The notes beneath the pieces were generated by a model. It was not told the origin of the DNA. It did not search any database and was given only the letters and a program-made list of their open reading frames with translations. This document shows, one piece after another, positions 1-6,567 of a DNA stretch of 10,637 nt (position 1 is the stretch's first letter; each line of letters opens with the position of its first letter). Source of the DNA: an uncultured bacterium. GTDB lineage: Bacteria; Bacillota; Clostridia; Christensenellales; Borkfalkiaceae. The stretch lies in contig CAKXBD010000069.1 of the NCBI GenBank assembly GCA_934871445.1, forward strand, positions 1 to 10,637, given 5' to 3'. The translations under genes and the position numbers were made by a program.

Positions 1-951
1 ACTGTATATTATACAGGATTGTTATTTTTCTTTTCCTTTCTTTTATGCGTGCGGCTCGGGCGCATTTACGGCGGCTTTGAAGGGGCGTTGAAGGGGATTT
101 TCGGGCGCTTTTCGAAAGCTGTAAAGGCGGTAATTCTTTTTGGTTCGTTTGTTTCCTGTGCGGGAATGCTTTCGGGCTTGAATTCTCTTTTGCCGCAGGC
201 AAAGCCGTTTTTATCTCTCGCGTTTCTCGTGTTTGCCTGCTTTGTGTCCGAAAAGGGGGTAGGGGGGATAGGGACGGTCAATCTCATCGTCATGCCTGCC
301 GTCCTTGTCTCTGTCGTCGTCCTTATATTTTCTTTTGGGGCGCTGTCCCCCTCGGAGCCTCCCGAAGCCTCTTTCGGGACTATTTTATCTGTCTATTTAT
401 ACATTTCGATGAATACATTTCTTTCCATGCCCGTACTCTGTGATCTCGGCGCCGAATTGAAAGACCGTGCCGCCTCGCGTTGTTGTTTAATATCCGCTCT
501 GATTATTGCTCTCGGAATAGGGCTTATCCTTTCGGCGGTTTGTTCGGATAAGGCGTCCTTTTCATTCGATCTGCCGTTATCTTATGTATTGGGAGGGGTA
601 AAATTTTTTCCGATTATTGCGGGCGGGGGGATGTTGACTACGTTGTTGTCTTCTTTTTATCCGCTCTATACGCTGGTGGGACGAAAATTCGGGACGGCCG
701 GAAAATGGGTATTATTTGCGGTGACGGAGTGTTGTTCTTTCATCGGCTTTAAGAATATTGTAGCTACCGTTTATCCCGCCTTGGGAATTTTCGGCATGGC
801 GATGACGGTGATTTGTGCGGCCGTGTATTTAGGGAAGTCCGATTTGAAAAGACAAATGTCCGTTGTTTTTCCCTCCGAAAAAATTCGTAAAAACAGCAAA
901 AAAATTTCAGTAAAACCGAGAAAAACGTTTGACAGAAAAAATATTTTTTGA
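1..951 (+). CDS. YkvI-family integral membrane protein (5' end outside window)
   Basis: The reading frame is open from base 1 (first codons Thr-Val-Tyr-Tyr-Thr-Gly) to a TGA at 949-951, so the start lies upstream. The TTG at 19 is an internal leucine codon, not a convincing start. About 316 codons are present; I recall YkvI proteins as roughly 345 residues, so a short N-terminal piece is missing. The protein is a chain of hydrophobic segments with small loops. The motif YPALGIFGM near the C-terminus, and an N-to-S-rich helix followed by acidic/basic AELKDR, match how I remember B. subtilis YkvI, a LeuT-fold-like membrane protein of unknown substrate. The last 35 or so residues form a strongly basic cytoplasmic tail (KSDLKRQ to DRKNIF). 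No transport substrate can be inferred. The promoter of the next gene overlaps the end of this one. Family call is fairly confident, function unknown. Confidence 0.72.
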   Translation, partial: TVYYTGLLFFFSFLLCVRLGRIYGGFEGALKGIFGRFSKAVKAVILFGSFVSCAGMLSGLNSLLPQAKPFLSLAFLVFACFVSEKGVGGIGTVNLIVMPAVLVSVVVLIFSFGALSPSEPPEASFGTILSVYLYISMNTFLSMPVLCDLGAELKDRAASRCCLISALIIALGIGLILSAVCSDKASFSFDLPLSYVLGGVKFFPIIAGGGMLTTLLSSFYPLYTLVGRKFGTAGKWVLFAVTECCSFIGFKNIVATVYPALGIFGMAMTVICAAVYLGKSDLKRQMSVVFPSEKIRKNSKKISVKPRKTFDRKNIF

Positions 952-957
952 TAGAAT
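929..957 (+). promoter_or_regulatory. sigma-A promoter for the MATE leader and gene
   Basis: A perfect -35 TTGACA (929-934) and a -10 TAGAAT (952-957) are separated by 17 bases. Both sit in or just after the last codons of the YkvI-like gene. Transcription should begin near 964, a few bases before the first hairpin of the structured leader, which is the expected spacing for a riboswitch. Confidence 0.75.
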
Positions 958-970
958 ACTTCATACTTGA

Positions 971-1053
971 ATCATCGGAGGGTGATATAAATACGATTTA
1001 TGCGCCGGATAAGATGGTCGGGTTGAAACCGACTGCTTGTCCGGCGTTTTTTT
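971..1053 (+). ncRNA. candidate guanidine-IV (mepA-type) riboswitch leader
   Basis: Seen in sequence: hairpin P1 (ATCA 971-974 with TGAT 983-986, loop TCGGAGGG), hairpin P2 (ATAAAT 987-992 with ATTTAT 996-1001, loop ACG), then a long terminator hairpin at 1003-1046 with a T tract. UCG in the P1 loop (975-977) can pair with CGA at the P2 loop (994-996). The same UCGG (975-978) could pair with CCGA at 1029-1032 inside the terminator, giving a possible switch. The leader starts just after a consensus promoter and ends at the ribosome binding site of a MATE exporter. From knowledge of the class, guanidine-IV (mepA motif) riboswitches precede MATE genes, use two hairpins with a kissing loop, and act on a terminator as ON switches. 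Class assignment is by architecture and context, not by a covariance model. Confidence 0.62.
1003..1053 (+). terminator. intrinsic terminator in the MATE leader
   Basis: CGCCGGATAAG (1003-1013) pairs with CTTGTCCGGCG (1036-1046) through eleven pairs including one G-U. An inner stem GTCGG (1017-1021) with CCGAC (1029-1033) extends it. Seven T residues follow (1047-1053). It lies between promoter and start codon, so it should attenuate the MATE gene unless a competing structure forms. Confidence 0.88.
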
Positions 1054-1062
1054 GAGGTGAGT

Positions 1063-2409
1063 ATGGCTTTACAACATAAGACTTTGGGTAAAACCTATCT
1101 GCGCTATTTGTTTGCCGGTCTGGGAAGTGCCGTAATCGTCTCTATCTATTCCATAGTAGATGCGATTATGGTCGGAAAATACGAAGGCTCGAACGGTACG
1201 GCTGCTCTGTCCATCGTTATGCCGATTTGGACGATTATTTTAAGTCTCGGTTTATTGTTTGGTGTGGGCGGAGGCTCTCTCATGTCTAAGGCTAGGGGAG
1301 AAGGTGATGAAAAACGGGGCAGGGAAATTTTTACTGTGGCTTTTATCTGTGCCGTGGTCGTGGCTTTACTCATTTGGGGACTTCTTCTCGCCTTTGAAAA
1401 TTCCCTCTTGCGGCTGTTCGGAGCGGACGATTCTCTTTTGCCGCTGGCGAAAAAATATCTCAAATGGATGAAGTTTTCCATGCCGCTTTTTACGATGGGA
1501 CAATTTCTGTCCTGTTTTATCCGTAACGATAACGCGCCTACAAAAGCCATGGCGGCGGTCATTACGGGCGGCGTATTCAATATCGGGGGAGATTATTTTT
1601 TCGTATTTGTGCGCGATATGGGCGCGGAAGGCGCTGGATTGGCTACGGCTCTCGGACAAGTCCTCGCCATCTGTATTCTCGTTTCTCATTTCTTTTCTCG
1701 GCAAAACGGATTGAAATTTGTACGTCCCAAAGCGTTTTTCCGAAAAGCGTCGGCTGTTTTTATTGCGGGCTTTTCTGTATTTGTCGTGGATTTAGCTATG
1801 GGAATTCTTACAATGCTGTTCAATAATCAAATCATGAAATATCTCGGAGCTGACGCTTTGGCCGTTTACGGCGTCATTATCAATGTTTCCGTATTGGTGC
1901 AAAGTCTTTCCTATGGCGTGGGACAGGCGGCTCAGCCCATTGTGTCTCAGGCGTATGGGGCCGGAGAAAAGAAAAATATTTATCGGATAGAACGATATGG
2001 AATTTTTTCTGCCTTGATTCTCGGTATCGTTGCGTTTGCTGTCGCGGAAATATTGCCGCTTCCCATTGTCCGAGGCTTTATGGAAACGAATGTTGCGATT
2101 GAGGAGATTGCTCCGAATATATTCAGAGTTTATGCACTGTCTTTTCTTCTCCTGCCCGTGAATATTTTCTTTACCTATTATTATCAGGCAATTATGCGGC
2201 CGATAGGGGCCCTGACGATTTCTCTCATCCGCGGAATTTTTTTAAGCGGATTACTCATTCTCTTATTGCCCGTATTGTTCGATGGTGCCGCGCTTTGGTG
2301 GGTTATGCCTGTAACGGAAATCCTCACTTTCGGCGTAGGACTCATATTCGGAAGAAAATACCGGTTTTCCTCAGAAAATATAAAGGAAAAGTCTGCGTCT
2401 GTAAATTAG
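1063..2409 (+). CDS. MATE family multidrug/cation efflux transporter
   Basis: This is a 448-residue polytopic membrane protein, the usual size for MATE (NorM/MepA/DinF) exporters, which use Na+ or H+ gradients to expel cationic compounds. Two homologous halves are visible, about residues 10-195 and 225-430, each with six hydrophobic segments. Typical features include an early VDAIMVGKYEG-like segment, a glycine-rich FGVGGGSLMSKARG stretch, and SYGVGQAAQPIVSQAYGAG in the second half. I chose ATG 1063 because GAGG (1054-1057) is a suitable ribosome binding site; an in-frame GTG at 1057 overlaps that site. The gene is monocistronic: own promoter and attenuated leader before it, terminator after it. 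If the leader is a guanidine-IV switch, the physiological cargo may be guanidine or a relative, but this is inference. Family is certain, substrate is not. Confidence 0.93.
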   Translation: MALQHKTLGKTYLRYLFAGLGSAVIVSIYSIVDAIMVGKYEGSNGTAALSIVMPIWTIILSLGLLFGVGGGSLMSKARGEGDEKRGREIFTVAFICAVVVALLIWGLLLAFENSLLRLFGADDSLLPLAKKYLKWMKFSMPLFTMGQFLSCFIRNDNAPTKAMAAVITGGVFNIGGDYFFVFVRDMGAEGAGLATALGQVLAICILVSHFFSRQNGLKFVRPKAFFRKASAVFIAGFSVFVVDLAMGILTMLFNNQIMKYLGADALAVYGVIINVSVLVQSLSYGVGQAAQPIVSQAYGAGEKKNIYRIERYGIFSALILGIVAFAVAEILPLPIVRGFMETNVAIEEIAPNIFRVYALSFLLLPVNIFFTYYYQAIMRPIGALTISLIRGIFLSGLLILLLPVLFDGAALWWVMPVTEILTFGVGLIFGRKYRFSSENIKEKSASVN

Positions 2410-2445
2410 AGCTAATAAATTTTTGAAATAGATGGATAAAAATAG

Positions 2446-2473
2446 AAAAAGCGTCGCTTAGGCGGCGCTTTTT
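2446..2473 (+). terminator. intrinsic terminator after the MATE gene
   Basis: AAAAAGCGTCGC pairs with GCGGCGCTTTTT (one G-U pair) around a TTAG loop, with the T run forming the 3' arm. It lies about 40 bases after the MATE stop codon and separates that gene from the sigma factor region. The A and T runs make it potentially bidirectional. Confidence 0.85.
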
Positions 2474-2760
2474 CGTTGACTTGGAGAAGTAAAAAAGAAA
2501 CGAAAATTAAAGTGTTGAATCAATTTTTATAAGAGAAAATATGCAATTTGAATTAGGAATATGGAAAAATTTGGTATAATTGTTATTGATTTCCAAAATA
2601 AGGAATAAATCGAATGGAAATTATTTGACATGAAGGAAGAATATGGTATAATAAAGGTGAAAGTGAAATAATATTGAAAATCCAAATAAAGCATAGTTGT
2701 TAAAATTATGCAAAAATACTGTCAATAACTTAAACCAACGGTTAAGGGATACATAAGAAA
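2474..2760 (+). promoter_or_regulatory. long AT-rich promoter and leader region of the sigma factor operon
   Basis: This gene-free stretch holds two extended -10 elements, both TGGTATAAT (2572-2580 and 2644-2652). Only the second has a consensus -35. An inverted repeat ATTTCC (2589-2594) / GGAAAT (2616-2621) abuts that -35 and could be an operator. The transcript leader of about 100 bases ends in a small hairpin CTTAA-A-CC / GGTTAAG (2729-2746) that overlaps the start of the ribosome binding site AAGGGA (2744-2749). I see no convincing small ORF here. Confidence 0.5.
2625..2652 (+). promoter_or_regulatory. consensus sigma-A promoter for the sigma factor operon
   Basis: A perfect TTGACA (2625-2630) and a perfect TATAAT (2647-2652) are 16 bases apart, with an extended -10 TG at 2644-2645. 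Transcription should start near 2659. This is a housekeeping-type promoter, so it does not show autoregulation by the ECF sigma factor itself. Confidence 0.8.
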
Positions 2761-3306
2761 ATGGAGAAAGAAATAAATAAAATTTTAGGAGATTTATTGA
2801 TTCAATTAGCGCAGAAAAATATGGGCGCCTTGGACGAGATTCATCATTTAGTAGGAAAAGCTTTGTATGCAGTCGGGAATAAGTTCTTTTATCAAAAAGC
2901 CGATATTGAAGATACCATTCACGATTTATATTATTTGATTTCTAAAAAGGCGCATAAATATAAATCCGGAAGTAACGCTTGTGCATGGCTTACGACAATT
3001 TTCAAAAATTTGGCGAAGAACAGACTGAAAAAAGAAAAACGGATTTGTTCTTTGACAGAACTTACAGCCATGAGAAGTCGGGTTTGGATGAATGAGGAAG
3101 ATCGGGATTATTTGGAGCATCATCTGTTGATTAACGAAATTTTTAAGCAATTGAACTCCTATGAAAAGGATTTAATTGTCTATCATTTTTGGTTTCAGTT
3201 TTCTTACAGCGAAATTGCGAAAATGTATAACAAGCCGAAAAGTACAATTTCTAGTCAAATTAGCCGTTTAGAAGAAAGGTTGAGAAAAATTTATAAAAAA
3301 GAATAA
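2761..3306 (+). CDS. ECF-type RNA polymerase sigma factor
   Basis: This 181-residue protein has the two-domain layout of extracytoplasmic function sigma factors, which direct RNA polymerase to a small set of promoters. Region 2 lies at about residues 22-95: an acidic helix DIEDTIHDLYYLI, then a WLTTIFKNLAKNRLKKEKR-like stretch, the typical 2.3/2.4 end of sigma-70 region 2. Region 4 lies at about residues 120-178: LNSYEKDLIVYHF, then a helix-turn-helix FSYSEIAKMYNKPKSTISSQ and a basic tail. A spacer of about 25 residues joins them. The start ATG has a weak AAGGGA site 11 bases upstream. It is the first gene of a likely operon with a secreted protein and a one-pass membrane protein that could be its anti-sigma factor. 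The ECF group cannot be assigned by eye. Confidence 0.85.
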   Translation: MEKEINKILGDLLIQLAQKNMGALDEIHHLVGKALYAVGNKFFYQKADIEDTIHDLYYLISKKAHKYKSGSNACAWLTTIFKNLAKNRLKKEKRICSLTELTAMRSRVWMNEEDRDYLEHHLLINEIFKQLNSYEKDLIVYHFWFQFSYSEIAKMYNKPKSTISSQISRLEERLRKIYKKE

Positions 3307-3375
3307 AATTTTGCGTACGAAAGCCTTGTCTAAATTGTTATATATTATGCTAACACACAAAGGAGATTGTATTTT

Positions 3376-4269
3376 ATGAAAAAAGTTAACAGAGTATCCA
3401 AAGTAGCAATCGCGGCGCTTTGCGCTGCCTTCGCCGTTCTGAATGTTGGTCCGTTGGTCGGACAAGCTGCAAAAGCAGACGAGCTTGAAAATATAGCAAA
3501 CGAAACTTTTTATTGTGCTGACGGCGATGACGATTTTATATATGGGGGACCGGGAGAGATTGCCGATGCAAGCTACGAAATTGAATACGATTATAAAGTA
3601 ATAGTGGAAGACGTCGGCTATTATTCTGCTCCGTCTTTTGGAAATTTGGATGACAGCATGACAAATACGTGTGCGCCTGCCGCAGGAACAAACGTTGTGG
3701 TTTTTTATGACAGGTGGTATGAAAATTTGGTCCCGAATTATACGCCGGGGATACAGCTTGCTCCGGGATATTACTATTATATGGATATGGCAAAGCCTGA
3801 GACTACAAACGTATTAAAAACTTTGTATGAGTTGATGGATACGAATGTCGGCAGCGGCGGAACTTCGGAAAGTCAATTTTTGAATGGCTTATCGGAATAT
3901 GTCGATAATGCGGGATATGATTTATCTTACACGTCTTTTTACAGCGGCGCAAAGACCGTAGATTTGGACGCTTTGAAAGATGCCATCAATCAAAATAAAG
4001 TCGGTGTGGTTTTTTGCAGCAGGTATAATTTTGTATACGGAATTGGGCACGAGGATAACAAGACGATAGTGGCAAAAGAAAATGCCAATGTCGGGCATAT
4101 GATGATGGTATACGGTTATCAAACGATTGCTTATTATAAAAATGATATAAATTTTCGTACAGACACTTTTTTGTGTGTTAGCAGCGGATATAGTGGTGCC
4201 TATCAAGGATTTATAGAATTGAATAGCTATCTGAATATTGTGGACGCTTTGATTATGACGATATCATAA
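3376..4269 (+). CDS. secreted C39/papain-like cysteine peptidase-like protein
   Basis: This 297-residue exported protein has a signal peptide: basic MKKVNRVSKV, a hydrophobic core, and a likely cut after AKA at residue 34. The mature part is acidic and tyrosine-rich. A Cys motif NTCAPAAGTNVVVFYD (Cys99) and a His motif VGHMMMVYGYQ (His241) are spaced as in C39-like and other papain-fold cysteine peptidases, where CxPxA begins the catalytic helix and GHxxxxxGY lies on a beta strand. The third catalytic residue is not clear; Asn or Asp after 260 is possible. The family call is by motif only. The start is ATG 3376, ten bases after AAAGGAG; an in-frame TTG at 3367 overlaps that site. It lies 69 bases after the sigma factor gene and 20 bases before the membrane protein, so it may be a target or a signal of that pair. 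It could also be an inactive adhesive or scaffold protein. Confidence 0.6.
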   Translation: MKKVNRVSKVAIAALCAAFAVLNVGPLVGQAAKADELENIANETFYCADGDDDFIYGGPGEIADASYEIEYDYKVIVEDVGYYSAPSFGNLDDSMTNTCAPAAGTNVVVFYDRWYENLVPNYTPGIQLAPGYYYYMDMAKPETTNVLKTLYELMDTNVGSGGTSESQFLNGLSEYVDNAGYDLSYTSFYSGAKTVDLDALKDAINQNKVGVVFCSRYNFVYGIGHEDNKTIVAKENANVGHMMMVYGYQTIAYYKNDINFRTDTFLCVSSGYSGAYQGFIELNSYLNIVDALIMTIS

Positions 4270-4289
4270 ATACAAATAGAGGAGTAACT

Positions 4290-5441
4290 ATGAAACAAGA
4301 GAAAGATAAATGGGAAGAATTCAAAGAGCTTCCGGAAGCATACGAAACAAACGATAATTTAGTCCCGAAAGTGAAGTATGAGATTTTTAGAGAAAAACAT
4401 ATAAAACGGCAGATTCATTGGCGGCCTATTGTTGCGAGTATTACGATATGCGTTATCGGAGTAGGAATATTCGTTCCTGTTTATCTTTCTAATCACACAA
4501 ATGAAAAGGATGAACAGAAATATTATATAGAAAGTAATTTGGAAAATCATTCAATAGAGGATATTGAAGATTTTGTTGAGAAAAATAGTTTTGAGATAGT
4601 TTATTATACAGGAGAAAATATAATTTCAAAAAGTATTACTATAAAGGAAACTAATGAAATAGCTTTAATTTCTCAAGAAATGGCTATTATTGATGAAAAT
4701 TTAGTAGATAATATACAGTTACAAATACAATTAATACCCGACGCAAAATTTAGTAGGTTTAATGAATTTGAAGAACTTAACGATTCGTGTATTATTTCTG
4801 ATATTTCGATAGAATATTCAGTAAGACAAATATCTCGAAAGGAACAAATTTTAGCAAAATTTACTTATGAGAGTATTCCATATTATTTGGAAATTCAAAC
4901 CGATGACGCAACAGGCAAATTAGAAAAATATATCAATATGTTGTTTGAGGAACAGGAAGAAACTTATCTCGATGACGGAGTAATCGTCAATAGCGTAGTT
5001 GAAGATCCTCAAGGTTTTATCGACAGCAACAATCTTGATATTCTCTATTATTCCGACGATATAATTGGCCCTATGGGAATGGGAAATACTATGAGCGGAA
5101 AATTAGAAGATACAGGGGAATTAACGTTCTTTAGCCAACGGTTGATGTTTATCACAGAAGATATGACCGTGGACGATATATCTTTGGAAATTCTTCTTTT
5201 ACCGGATAAAAAATTCAGTAAACTGAAAATGTATGAAAATCTTCCAAATTCGATGATGATTTCTGGAATTCAAGTCGAATATGGATATACCGATAAAGGG
5301 CAAAGAAAAGTTGCGTTGGTAAAGTTTACATATAATGGACTTCCCTACTTTCTGGATATTCAGACAGATGACCTGGAAGGAAAAGTGGAATACTATGTCG
5401 GCCTGTTACTGTCGGGAGCTGAAAATTCTCTCGTCGCATAA
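4290..5441 (+). CDS. single-pass membrane protein with duplicated ectodomain, candidate anti-sigma factor
   Basis: This 383-residue protein has a 45-residue charged cytoplasmic N-terminus ending in the basic patch EKHIKRQIHWR, one membrane helix at about 46-66, and a large acidic extracellular part. The positive-inside rule gives N-in, C-out. The ectodomain is a tandem duplication: residues about 91-219 and 239-374 align. Matching blocks are LIPDAKFSRFNEFEELNDS / LLPDKKFSKLKMYENLPNS and KFTYESIPYYLEIQTDDATG / KFTYNGLPYFLDIQTDDLEG. I do not recognise the repeat as a named domain; some anti-sigma C-terminal domains and DUF4367-like repeats look broadly similar. A strong GAGGAG site lies five bases before the ATG. 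Size, topology and its place downstream of an ECF sigma gene suggest an anti-sigma or sensor. No classical zinc-binding HxxxCxxC anti-sigma motif is present, so this remains inference. Confidence 0.6.
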   Translation: MKQEKDKWEEFKELPEAYETNDNLVPKVKYEIFREKHIKRQIHWRPIVASITICVIGVGIFVPVYLSNHTNEKDEQKYYIESNLENHSIEDIEDFVEKNSFEIVYYTGENIISKSITIKETNEIALISQEMAIIDENLVDNIQLQIQLIPDAKFSRFNEFEELNDSCIISDISIEYSVRQISRKEQILAKFTYESIPYYLEIQTDDATGKLEKYINMLFEEQEETYLDDGVIVNSVVEDPQGFIDSNNLDILYYSDDIIGPMGMGNTMSGKLEDTGELTFFSQRLMFITEDMTVDDISLEILLLPDKKFSKLKMYENLPNSMMISGIQVEYGYTDKGQRKVALVKFTYNGLPYFLDIQTDDLEGKVEYYVGLLLSGAENSLVA

Positions 5442-5503
5442 ACAATGTTTTCGCGTGTCGGGCGGACAACGTTTTACCACTTTACGACAAAATAATTAAT
5501 TTG

Positions 5504-5543
5504 AAGGAGGCCGAGAGATTGAAAAAATTCTCGGAGGAAAATG
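5504..5543 (+). promoter_or_regulatory. double ribosome binding site with hairpin before the BtrH-like gene
   Basis: Two Shine-Dalgarno sites lie here: AAGGAGG (5504-5510) and GGAGG (5533-5537). The first is eight bases before a TTG (5519) that opens a 20-codon reading frame ending at 5581, overlapping the main gene out of frame. CCGAGA (5511-5516) can pair with TCTCGG (5529-5534), covering part of the second site. Translation of the short frame could open this hairpin. The arrangement is visible, the regulatory role is speculative. Confidence 0.35.
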
Positions 5544-6506
5544 ATGCAAAAGAAAGTATTGAAGAACATTATACACTATAATGACTGTTGGTTCAGAAAC
5601 TGTTTTTATCAACAACTTGTCGCCGCTTATGGAGCTTTCGGGATCCCCGCAGATTATGTCGTCTGCAATTATACGATCGATATCGATTTTAGCGAGGATA
5701 ACGAAACTCTGGATATTCGCGAACATGAAATTTTGGATGAGGACGAATTCAGCGCTTTGACGGGTATCTGTCAAAAAAGAGTTCGTTTTCAAGACGTCTG
5801 TAAACAATTATGTACTGCTATTCGTTCCGGAAGTCCGGTTATCTTGGGCGCAGACAGCTTTTATCTTCCCACTAGAACGCAATACTATAATCAGAAGCAT
5901 GCTCCTCATTATTTATTAGTTTATGGATTCGACCTGAAACGGAAAATGTTTACCGTCGGTGAAAATGACGGGATTGCTATCTTTCATTTCACTGAAAAGG
6001 AGGTCCCGTTTGACGTCATCGAACAAACTTACCATTCCTTTGAAGAACGCTTCGCTTCTCCCGCTTCTCCCGATTCTGCCGTTCAGTTGGAAATTGCAAA
6101 GAAATGCCCGCTCTATCTTCGGGCCGATGCCTTGAATAAACTGAAAAAGGATTTCTGTGAAAGAAATTATATACAATATATTTCTTTTTATCGCATGCTT
6201 TTGGAAAAAAGTTGGACGGTGGAAGAATTGTCTTCTTGGTTGGAATTCGCTATAAAATATACTAACTTTTTCCGAATTCTCATGAAACAATGCAGCTATA
6301 TGTTCGGGGAACCTAAAAAATTAAATGTCCTTGCCGATATTTGGCACATTGCCCTTTCTTCTTTGGAAATTTTGAAAGAGGCAATTCGCCTCGGTCAACC
6401 TGAATTGATGAACTCCGAAAGAAATGAGAAAATTACCGAAGATATGGAAGAAAAATTGAAAATGCTCAATCGCCTTAGAGCGATGAGCATGCGTATGGTC
6501 GTTTGA
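5544..6506 (+). CDS. BtrH N-terminal-domain-like protein
   Basis: This 320-residue protein has no signal peptide and should be cytoplasmic. The N-terminal half resembles the BtrH_N family: an early Cys in HYNDCWFRN (Cys15), then DSFYLPTRTQYY (Asp103), APHYLLVYGFD (His122) and FTVGENDG. In butirosin synthesis, BtrH transfers an acyl chain from an acyl carrier protein to an aminoglycoside; relatives occur in peptide and polyketide clusters, and the fold is papain-like. The C-terminal half (about 185-320) is helical and charged, with no family I recognise. Two adjacent ATGs are possible; the second (5544) lies six bases after GGAGG and is preferred over 5541. No strong terminator separates it from the membrane protein gene 102 bases upstream, so co-transcription is possible. 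No carrier protein or biosynthetic enzyme is visible nearby, so the substrate is unknown. Confidence 0.6.
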   Translation: MQKKVLKNIIHYNDCWFRNCFYQQLVAAYGAFGIPADYVVCNYTIDIDFSEDNETLDIREHEILDEDEFSALTGICQKRVRFQDVCKQLCTAIRSGSPVILGADSFYLPTRTQYYNQKHAPHYLLVYGFDLKRKMFTVGENDGIAIFHFTEKEVPFDVIEQTYHSFEERFASPASPDSAVQLEIAKKCPLYLRADALNKLKKDFCERNYIQYISFYRMLLEKSWTVEELSSWLEFAIKYTNFFRILMKQCSYMFGEPKKLNVLADIWHIALSSLEILKEAIRLGQPELMNSERNEKITEDMEEKLKMLNRLRAMSMRMVV

Positions 6507-6535
6507 GCTTTTGATAACCGTATCTTTTGCATCAT

Positions 6536-6567
6536 AAAATCCCCCGTCACCTGACGGGGGATTTTTT
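6536..6567. terminator. bidirectional intrinsic terminator between convergent genes
   Basis: AAAATCCCCCGTCA (6536-6549) is fully complementary to TGACGGGGGATTTT (6552-6565), giving a very stable hairpin with A and T tracts on both sides. It ends the plus-strand BtrH-like gene and the minus-strand AraC gene, whose stop codon at 6566-6568 overlaps the T tract. Confidence 0.92.

Noticed and set aside
1057..1062. GTG start for the MATE gene
   Set aside because: The codon overlaps the GAGG ribosome binding site; ATG 1063 is better placed.
3311..3350. Separate promoter before the secreted protein gene
   Set aside because: TATA-like bases follow a TG (3336-3344), but no -35 at a proper distance and no clear ECF-type motif could be found.
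3367..3375. TTG start for the secreted protein
   Set aside because: It overlaps the ribosome binding site; ATG 3376 gives a standard signal peptide start MKK.
5454..5475. Weak terminator after the membrane protein gene
   Set aside because: The stem has only six pairs with a bulged A and is followed by just four T residues, so it is unlikely to stop transcription fully.
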